Source: Acidobacterium sp.
GTDB taxonomy: Bacteria > Acidobacteriota > Terriglobia > Terriglobales > Acidobacteriaceae
Length of the DNA: 48,025 nucleotides
Direction of reading: 5' to 3'
NCBI GenBank assembly: GCA_027315385.1
Contig: DAHUYD010000098.1
Span: forward strand, 1-48,025
Of the stretch, positions 42,364-48,025 are shown in pieces. Each line of letters opens with the position of its first letter. The stretch's first letter is position 1. Both the position numbers and the translations under genes were made by a program. The notes under the pieces were generated by a model. The model had not been told where the DNA came from and did not search any database. It saw only the letters and a program-made list of their open reading frames with translations.

Positions 42364-44907
42364 TCATTCCACGCGCAACGCGCGCATGGGCTGAACGCTC
42401 GCGGCGCGCCGCGCCGGAACCACGGCGGCCACAAATGCGGCGGCGGACAGCACGCCCGCGGTTGCGACCAGCACGACCGGATCCCAGGGGCGAACCCCGT
42501 AGAGCTGGCTGGCCATAAAGTGCCCCGCGATCACCGCGCCTGGAATGCCGATCGCCAGCCCGATTCCCGCCTGCAGAAACGCGCTGCGCAGCACCATCTG
42601 CACGATGCCGCCCCGGTCCGCGCCCAGCGCCATCCGGATGCCGATCTCGCTCGTCCGCTGCGCCACTGAATACGACGTCACCCCATAGAGCCCGATCGCC
42701 GCCAGCGCCAGCGCCAGCAGCCCGAAGACCGACGTCAGCTTCACCATCAGCTCCGTCTGCCGAAACTGATCCTCCACCTGCCCATGAAACGTCTCGAAAT
42801 TCAGCATCGACAGGTTGGGGTTGATCTGCATCAGCGCCCGCCGCACCTGCGCCTCCAGCCCCGGCACCGCGCCCGCCGTCCGGATCTCCACCGCGCTCAT
42901 CTCCAGATGCGAGACGTTCTCCTCCATTTGCATGGTCGGGTCCGGATAGTGCATCCACTGGGTTCCTGACACGAAAAACATGGGCCTGAGCTTGCTGTCG
43001 GGGTCCCAGTACTGCGTGTTCTCCGTAATGCCGACAATCGTGTAGGTTCCCGCGAATTTCTGCTCGAACATGCCGAAGTGCTGCCCCAGTGCGTCGCCAT
43101 TCTTAAAGAACCGCTTCGCGAACATCTGGTTGACCACCGCGGCGAGGGGAGCGGTCGCGTTGTCCTGCTCCGTAATGCCGCGGCCAGCGACAATTTTCGT
43201 GCCGATATTCCTGAAATAGCCCGCGCTCGCGCGGACCCAGGACGCGTTGTTGAAATCGCTGCCCGGCGTCGGCGGCGCTTTGCCCTCGATATACACGCCG
43301 GTTCCCCAGTTGTCGCCCTCCATTGGCGTGTAGGTCGAGCAGGTCACTTCTTTCACCCCGGGAATCGACTCCAGCGTCAGCTTCACCTGCCGGAAGAACT
43401 GTTCTGACTGGGTAGCCTTGTAGCCGGCCATCTGCGGGTCGATGTGGACGATGTACCGGTTCTGCGTCTCGAACCCGAAGTGCTGGTGCTGCAGATTGGT
43501 CAGCGACCGGATCAGCAGCCCTGCGGCGCACAGCAGCGAGAGCGAAATGGCCGCCTGTGCCACCACCAGAATCTTCTGCGTCCATAAGCCGCTGTGGCGT
43601 GTCGAGCGGTTCGCCCCGCGCAGGGCGTCAATGGGATCGGCATGCGCAGTCATCCACGCGGGAGCCGCGCCGAACAGCATGCCGGTCAGCAACGAGACTC
43701 CAAACGCGAACGCCAGCACCTGAGGCGAGGGCGTCGCCTGGATTGGCAGATAGCTCTTCCCTGCCGCGGCATCCACCAACAGCCGGGCACCGGCATAGGC
43801 AACCGCCAGGCCAGCCGCGCCACCCACCACGGCCAGCACCACGCTCTCCGTCAGCGCCTGCACCACCAGCCGCCTCCGCGGCGCGCCCAGCGCCGACCGT
43901 ACTGACGTGAGCCCCCTGCGCGCGGTCGCCCGCACCAGCATCAGATTCGCCAGATTCGCGCACGCGATCAGCAACACGAACGCCGAAATCCACATCAGCA
44001 ATTCCAGTTCCGATTTGTATTGCACCTGCATCTGCTGCACGCCGCCGCCACCGTAGCTCAGGTGCAGCGTCTGTTTGGGAATTAGCCCTTTCTCTGCCGG
44101 ATCTACCTGAGCTATCGGGCTGCGCAGAAAATCCCGCAGCTCCACCTGGAGCTGCGCCTCCATCTGCTTCTGGTTCGCGCCGGGGGTGATCCTCCCAATC
44201 AGATTCAGCCAATCCAGCTGCGGCTCGTCCAGCACGTTGAAGCTGCCGGTCTGCACCAGCGGCGACGCGCTCAGCGGCAGCCACAGCGCTGGTGGATCGC
44301 TGGTCAGCTTCTCGCCGAAAAATCCAGGGGGCGCAATGCCCACGATGGTGAAGGCGACGCTGTTGATGAGGAAGGTGGATCCCACCACCGAGGGATCCTG
44401 CCCGAATTTCTGCCGCCAGGCGCGGTAGCTCATCACGGCGACGGGAGCGGCGCCCTTGTTATCGTCGCTGGTCTGGAGCAGCCTTCCCTGCCAGGCGTGC
44501 AGCCCAAACGTCGAGAACGCATTGCCGGAGACGAACTCCGCAGGCAGCGCCTGAGCCGCGCGATTGTCGCCCGCGCGCCGCACGCCCACCTCAGTGCGCC
44601 CGGACTGGAACGCAGCGAGGCTCTCGAATCCCGGGGTATGGTCGCGAAACTCGCGATATTGCTCAGTGGAAAACAGAGACCAGTTGTCCTGCATTCCGCC
44701 GTTGATGCAGCAGCTTTCGTTATCGCCAATGCGGACCAGATGGCTCGGCTTCGTCACCGGCAGCGACTTCAGCAACACCGCATGCACCAAGGTAAAGATG
44801 GCCGTTGTCGCCCCGATCCCCAGCGCCAGCGTCAGAATGGCCGTGATCGTGAATCCTGGCGTCCGCAAAAACTGCCGCAGCGCATAGCGAATGTCGTCGA
44901 GGAGCAT
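42364..44907 (-). CDS. MacB/FtsX-type ABC permease, acidobacterial duplicated orphan permease (ADOP)
   Basis: An 847-residue permease from ATG 44907. It opens LLDDIRYALRQFLRTPGFTI and LTLALGIGATTAIFTLV, the signature of the acidobacterial ADOP group. Layout: helix 1 with a MacB periplasmic core, an FtsX module (SAFVLLIACANLANLMLVRATAR), a second core domain, and a terminal FtsX module (TSEIGIRMALGADRGGIVQMVL), giving eight helices in two halves. ADOP permeases lack their own ATPase and are usually encoded alone, as here. They are believed to work with ATPases encoded elsewhere. The permease-less ATPase pair at 18161-19705 is a candidate partner. The frame extends to 45003 but the upstream part is not conserved. 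Confidence 0.92.
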   Translation of the reverse strand: MLLDDIRYALRQFLRTPGFTITAILTLALGIGATTAIFTLVHAVLLKSLPVTKPSHLVRIGDNESCCINGGMQDNWSLFSTEQYREFRDHTPGFESLAAFQSGRTEVGVRRAGDNRAAQALPAEFVSGNAFSTFGLHAWQGRLLQTSDDNKGAAPVAVMSYRAWRQKFGQDPSVVGSTFLINSVAFTIVGIAPPGFFGEKLTSDPPALWLPLSASPLVQTGSFNVLDEPQLDWLNLIGRITPGANQKQMEAQLQVELRDFLRSPIAQVDPAEKGLIPKQTLHLSYGGGGVQQMQVQYKSELELLMWISAFVLLIACANLANLMLVRATARRGLTSVRSALGAPRRRLVVQALTESVVLAVVGGAAGLAVAYAGARLLVDAAAGKSYLPIQATPSPQVLAFAFGVSLLTGMLFGAAPAWMTAHADPIDALRGANRSTRHSGLWTQKILVVAQAAISLSLLCAAGLLIRSLTNLQHQHFGFETQNRYIVHIDPQMAGYKATQSEQFFRQVKLTLESIPGVKEVTCSTYTPMEGDNWGTGVYIEGKAPPTPGSDFNNASWVRASAGYFRNIGTKIVAGRGITEQDNATAPLAAVVNQMFAKRFFKNGDALGQHFGMFEQKFAGTYTIVGITENTQYWDPDSKLRPMFFVSGTQWMHYPDPTMQMEENVSHLEMSAVEIRTAGAVPGLEAQVRRALMQINPNLSMLNFETFHGQVEDQFRQTELMVKLTSVFGLLALALAAIGLYGVTSYSVAQRTSEIGIRMALGADRGGIVQMVLRSAFLQAGIGLAIGIPGAVIAGHFMASQLYGVRPWDPVVLVATAGVLSAAAFVAAVVPARRAASVQPMRALRVE

Positions 44908-44966
44908 GAGGACAGCAACGCCTCCGTTGCTGACATAATACGGTCCCGCATGCTCGCCGGTTCCAC

Positions 44967-44984
44967 GTCTCGGGCTTACGAGAC
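44967..44984. promoter_or_regulatory. Palindrome upstream of the ADOP permease gene
   Basis: GTCTCG-GGCTTA-CGAGAC is a perfect 6+6 inverted repeat with a 6-base spacer, 60-77 bases before ATG 44907. No T-tract follows. It may be an operator or an RNA hairpin in the leader. No clear sigma-70 promoter was found beside it. Confidence 0.3.
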
Positions 44985-45072
44985 ACTGGGAATGCGCTTC
45001 CACCTGTCCCAGTTCATGAGATACACGGCGGGGCGCCCGGTATTATGGGCCTATCGGCCGCGTCTCGTCCCT

Positions 45073-46470
45073 TCAGGCTGCGTTTGGCTGATGCGGTTTG
45101 GGCTGGATGATGCGGTATCCCCTCAGGCCGTAGTAGGTGATGTAGGTATAGCAAAGTACGGGAAGGATGAACGCGTGGTGGATACCGATGTGGTCGGCCA
45201 ACACGCCCTGAATCTCAGGAATGACCGCGCCGCCGACGATGGCGATCACCAGCAGGCCGGAGGCTTCGCCGGTGAGTGGGCCCATCTCGGCGATGCCCAG
45301 AGTAAAGATGCTGGGGAACATGATGGAGTTGAAGAGGCCGACCGCGAGAATGCTCCACAGAGGCCATGAATGCGGAATGAGCAATGTGCCGTGCCAATCG
45401 AATAAATGCAGCGGCAGAGAGGTGATGACACCCGAAGTGAAGGACGTGCTCATGCTGACCAATGTCAACGCCATCGCCGCGACCGCGCAAATCGCGACCA
45501 GGGAGTGAGTCTTCATCCTCTGCAGCAGTCCCGATCCGATAAACCGACCCACCATCGCGCCGCCCCAGTAGAAGGGCACGAGGTTCGCCGCGGCCAGGGC
45601 CGCGATTCCCGCGACGTACGACTGCCCGAAGTAATTGATGAGGAAGCTGCCGATCGAGACCTCAGCACCGACATAGACAAAAATCGCCACCGCGCCCAGC
45701 ACCACATGCCGGTAGTTCCAGATGCTGCGATGCCCGCGATCTTCCTTCATGGGGCGAAAGTCCTTCGTCGCGTCGATGCGGGGGAACTTGTACCACGCAA
45801 TCGCCAGCCCCACCAGCACCAGTACCAAAGTGAAAACCATGTACGGCATTTTTACCGTGGCCGCCTGCTGGAGCCGATAGGCGTGCAGAGCCGGGGGGGG
45901 CATAGTTGTTACGTTTTCAACCAGTTTCTCCGCACCCTTGAGGATGAGAAAGCCACCCAGGGGAGGGCCTACCGTGGTGCCCAGGGAATTGAAAGCCTGC
46001 GCCAGGTTCAGCCGGCTGGACGCGGTCTGCGCCGGGCCGAGCACCGTGACATAGGGATTCGCCGAAACCTGCAGCGCGGTCATTCCCGCGGCCAGAACGA
46101 TGAGTGCGCCGAGAAACAGGGGGTAGGAAGGCAGGTCCGCCGCCGGGATAAACAGAATCGCTCCCAAGGCCATCGTGAACAAGCCGACGACCATCGTGCG
46201 CTGGTAGCCGATCCACTCCACGACTTTCCCGGAGGGATACCCGAAGATCGCATACGAAGTGAAGAACGCGAACTGGACCAGCATCACTTCGGCGTAGTTC
46301 AGGTCGAAGATCGACTTGAGGTGCGGGATCAGGATGTCATTGAGAGAAGTGAGAAACCCCCAGATAAAGAAGAGGGTGGTGACCATGGTGAGAGCGCCGC
46401 GATAGCTGGTGGGACCCGCGCCGGGCGCGACCCTGACGGATTCGGAACTGGCGCCGCCGGAAATTGCCAT
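45073..46470 (-). CDS. MFS sugar transporter, FucP/GluP type
   Basis: A 465-residue transporter from ATG 46470, with about 12 membrane helices. It has the FucP-family features: FFIWGFLTSLNDILIPHLK in helix 1, YPSGKVVEWIGYQRTMV (motif A-like), NPYVTVLGP with the Asn-Pro pair, and QAFNSLGTTVGPPLGG. FucP-type carriers import fucose, glucose or galactose with protons. A GTG at 46542 gives an unconserved 24-residue extension. It is divergent from the DUF5666 gene. It may take up sugars released by glycosidases, but it is not linked to the GH27 operon. Confidence 0.9.
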   Translation of the reverse strand: MAISGGASSESVRVAPGAGPTSYRGALTMVTTLFFIWGFLTSLNDILIPHLKSIFDLNYAEVMLVQFAFFTSYAIFGYPSGKVVEWIGYQRTMVVGLFTMALGAILFIPAADLPSYPLFLGALIVLAAGMTALQVSANPYVTVLGPAQTASSRLNLAQAFNSLGTTVGPPLGGFLILKGAEKLVENVTTMPPPALHAYRLQQAATVKMPYMVFTLVLVLVGLAIAWYKFPRIDATKDFRPMKEDRGHRSIWNYRHVVLGAVAIFVYVGAEVSIGSFLINYFGQSYVAGIAALAAANLVPFYWGGAMVGRFIGSGLLQRMKTHSLVAICAVAAMALTLVSMSTSFTSGVITSLPLHLFDWHGTLLIPHSWPLWSILAVGLFNSIMFPSIFTLGIAEMGPLTGEASGLLVIAIVGGAVIPEIQGVLADHIGIHHAFILPVLCYTYITYYGLRGYRIIQPKPHQPNAA

Positions 46471-46686
46471 TGGGATTTCGTAAGCCTCGTGGTGTCCGGA
46501 TGCGGACACGAACTTTCGCGGCGGCTGTGCAGAGACCGCCACTGAGGATCATACCTTGTCGGACGGCGTGCGGGGCGCCGGCGCATTTCGCCGCCTGTGC
46601 CGCAAAGTACCGCGGTTTATGAAACTTTCCAATGAACACCTCGTCAGATAAGCAGGGCTTCTCCAGAGCGACGCAAGGGGACAGGA

Positions 46687-47910
46687 ATGTCTGGAGTACA
46701 ACGCAGGATTTTCGCAGTGGGCGGAGTGGCCGCGCTGCTGGTGTGGTCGGCATGGGCGGGCGCACAGGCGGCGCCCGCAAACCGGATTCTCGGCACGGTC
46801 GTCTCGGTTACGGGCGACACGCTGGCTGTTAAGACAGACGCAGGGACCACGGTGGATGTCACCGTGCCCGGAACAGCAAAGATTCTGAAGACCGTACCGG
46901 GGCAGAAGACGCTTGCCGGGGCGACGACGCTGGTTGTGACGGACATCCAGCCGGGCGACCGCGTGCTGATGCTGGCTCGTGGGACTCCGCCGTCCGCCAC
47001 CGTGATTATTGTGAATACCAGCGCGGACGTTGCGGCTCTGCAGCAGAAGCAGCGGGAGGAATGGCAACTGCACGGCGTCGGCGGCATTGTGAAATCCGTG
47101 GACGCGGCGGGCGGCAGCGTTACGATTCTCTCCGGCGCGAAGCCGGTTGCGATTCACAGCACTCCCTCGACGATCATACGCCGGTATGCGCCGGATTCCG
47201 TGAGGTTCAGCGATGCGCAGCCCTCCACGCTGGCGGCGATTCATCCGGGCGACCAGTTGCAGGCTCGGGGAGAGAAGAATGCAGCGGGCACCGAGCTGAC
47301 AGCAGATGAGATCGTCACAGGATCCTTCAGGAACATCGCGGGACTGATTACCGGGACCGACGCCTCGAAGGGGACGTTCACCGTGAAGGACTGGATGACG
47401 AAGAAGGCGGTGACGATTCACGTCACGGCTGATTCCGATCTGCGCAGGCTGGATGCGACAACGGCGGAGACGATCGCCGCGCGGCTGCGTGCGGCCGGGG
47501 GCGGGCAGGCGGGCGAAGGCGGCGGCCACGGGAGCGCGTGGAGCAACCAGCAGGGGCGGACGGAAAGCGGCGGCGGTACAGGACAGGGGCATTCGCATGG
47601 GCAGTCACCTGAAGGATCGGGCGCGCATGCGAACCCGAACGGCGGCGGCAACGACCTGGCGCGAATTCTGGCGCAGTCGCCGGCAATTCACCTCGCCGAT
47701 TTGCACAAGGGCGATGCGGTAGTGGTGGTGGCTACGTCGGGCAGCGCGGATTCGGCCACCGCGATTCGAGTGGTGAGCGGGGTGCGGCCCATGCTTGAGG
47801 CCTCGGCCAGGGGCAGCCAGAACATGTTCTCCTCCGCGTGGAGCCTCGGCGGCGGCTCGTCTTCAGACAGCGGCGCTGGGGGAGATATGGGCGGAGGAGG
47901 AACTCCATAA
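46687..47910 (+). CDS. DUF5666-type exported protein
   Basis: A 407-residue protein with a signal peptide (MSGVQRRIFAVGGVAALLVWSAWAGAQA). It then carries repeated small beta-barrel DUF5666 modules, each with a VxxVxGDTLAVKTDAG or GSVTILSG strand and a (V/L)xPGD turn (DIQPGDRV, IHPGDQL and LHKGDAVVV). The modules cover about 30-105, 125-205 and 225-375. A His/Gly/Ser-rich insert and a Gly-rich tail (DMGGGGTP) follow. DUF5666 proteins are frequent in acidobacteria; no function is known to me. A metal-binding role is conceivable from the His-rich HSHG region but unproven. Confidence 0.8.
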   Translation: MSGVQRRIFAVGGVAALLVWSAWAGAQAAPANRILGTVVSVTGDTLAVKTDAGTTVDVTVPGTAKILKTVPGQKTLAGATTLVVTDIQPGDRVLMLARGTPPSATVIIVNTSADVAALQQKQREEWQLHGVGGIVKSVDAAGGSVTILSGAKPVAIHSTPSTIIRRYAPDSVRFSDAQPSTLAAIHPGDQLQARGEKNAAGTELTADEIVTGSFRNIAGLITGTDASKGTFTVKDWMTKKAVTIHVTADSDLRRLDATTAETIAARLRAAGGGQAGEGGGHGSAWSNQQGRTESGGGTGQGHSHGQSPEGSGAHANPNGGGNDLARILAQSPAIHLADLHKGDAVVVVATSGSADSATAIRVVSGVRPMLEASARGSQNMFSSAWSLGGGSSSDSGAGGDMGGGGTP

Positions 47911-48025
47911 GCGAGGCCCCCGCATGCGCGGAGGGCCACCCGTCAACTCCTGCCTGAATCTGTAAAGGCCGAAGACGGCCGAGAACGGGGACAGCCAGGA
48001 CCAGGAAAACATTTTCACCATTCAT
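47911..48025. other. Intergenic end with two hairpins
   Basis: GGCCG-AAGA-CGGCC (47967-47980) is a perfect 5-bp inverted repeat with 4-base loop; on the minus strand it is followed by TTTACA, so it might end a minus-strand gene beyond the window. A second imperfect hairpin lies around 47914-47937 just after the DUF5666 stop and may terminate that gene. No gene could be supported here. Confidence 0.4.

Noticed and set aside
46600-46650. LacI-type operator (TGAAACTTTCCA) in the FucP/DUF5666 intergenic region
   Set aside because: Lacks the central CG and good symmetry of LacI-family sites.
47732-48025. Minus-strand open frame at the right edge
   Set aside because: Antisense to the DUF5666 gene for most of its length, with no recognisable motif.

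Overview
The window looks like a chromosomal segment of a GC-rich acidobacterium (Acidobacteriota, probably class Terriglobia). The pointers are an acidobacterial-type orphan MacB/FtsX permease of the ADOP kind, a secretin fused to a cohesin-like domain followed by two pseudopilins, an HpnI-like hopanoid glycosyltransferase, and DUF5666 and glycine-zipper proteins common in that phylum. This is inference from protein families; no rRNA marker is present. I found no tRNA, rRNA or CRISPR array.

Layout. 1-55 is the start of an IS630-type transposase running off the left edge. 361-2917 holds a secreted glycine-zipper protein converging on rpsP-khpA-rimM. 3078-15706 is an exopolysaccharide region: UDP-xylose synthase, two glycosyltransferases, two methyltransferases, a Wzy-like membrane protein, Wza, the tyrosine autokinase Wzc, and upstream of wzc a membrane PAS-GGDEF-EAL protein with intact motifs for both making and degrading c-di-GMP. 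15970-16659 is tmk.

16726-24740 is the most interesting block. It contains a candidate sigma-54 promoter with an upstream palindrome, an HlyD-type adaptor, two different MacB/LolD-type ATPases, a TolC-like channel, a sigma-54 activator of the NtrC family and an NtrY-like histidine kinase. The layout suggests a self-regulated export locus in which the two-component system drives the transport genes, but no permease is encoded in it. An orphan ADOP permease lies about 20 kb away (42364-44907).

25178-33070 is mostly housekeeping and envelope: a DEAD-box-type helicase with a long leader, a beta-barrel-like protein, an AsmA-like protein, homoserine dehydrogenase, a probable gene remnant, an HpnI-like glycosyltransferase, YggX and SmpB. 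33267-36605 is a secretin-cohesin gene plus two GspG-like pseudopilins. 36861-39461 is a two-gene glycosidase operon (GH27 and DUF2961/GH172) behind a good operator-like palindrome, with somewhat lower GC in the lines I counted. 39576-40901 is a compact ArsR-VOC-SRPBCC operon with a clear promoter. The remainder holds an uncharacterised AAA+ ATPase, the ADOP permease, a FucP-type sugar transporter and a DUF5666 protein.
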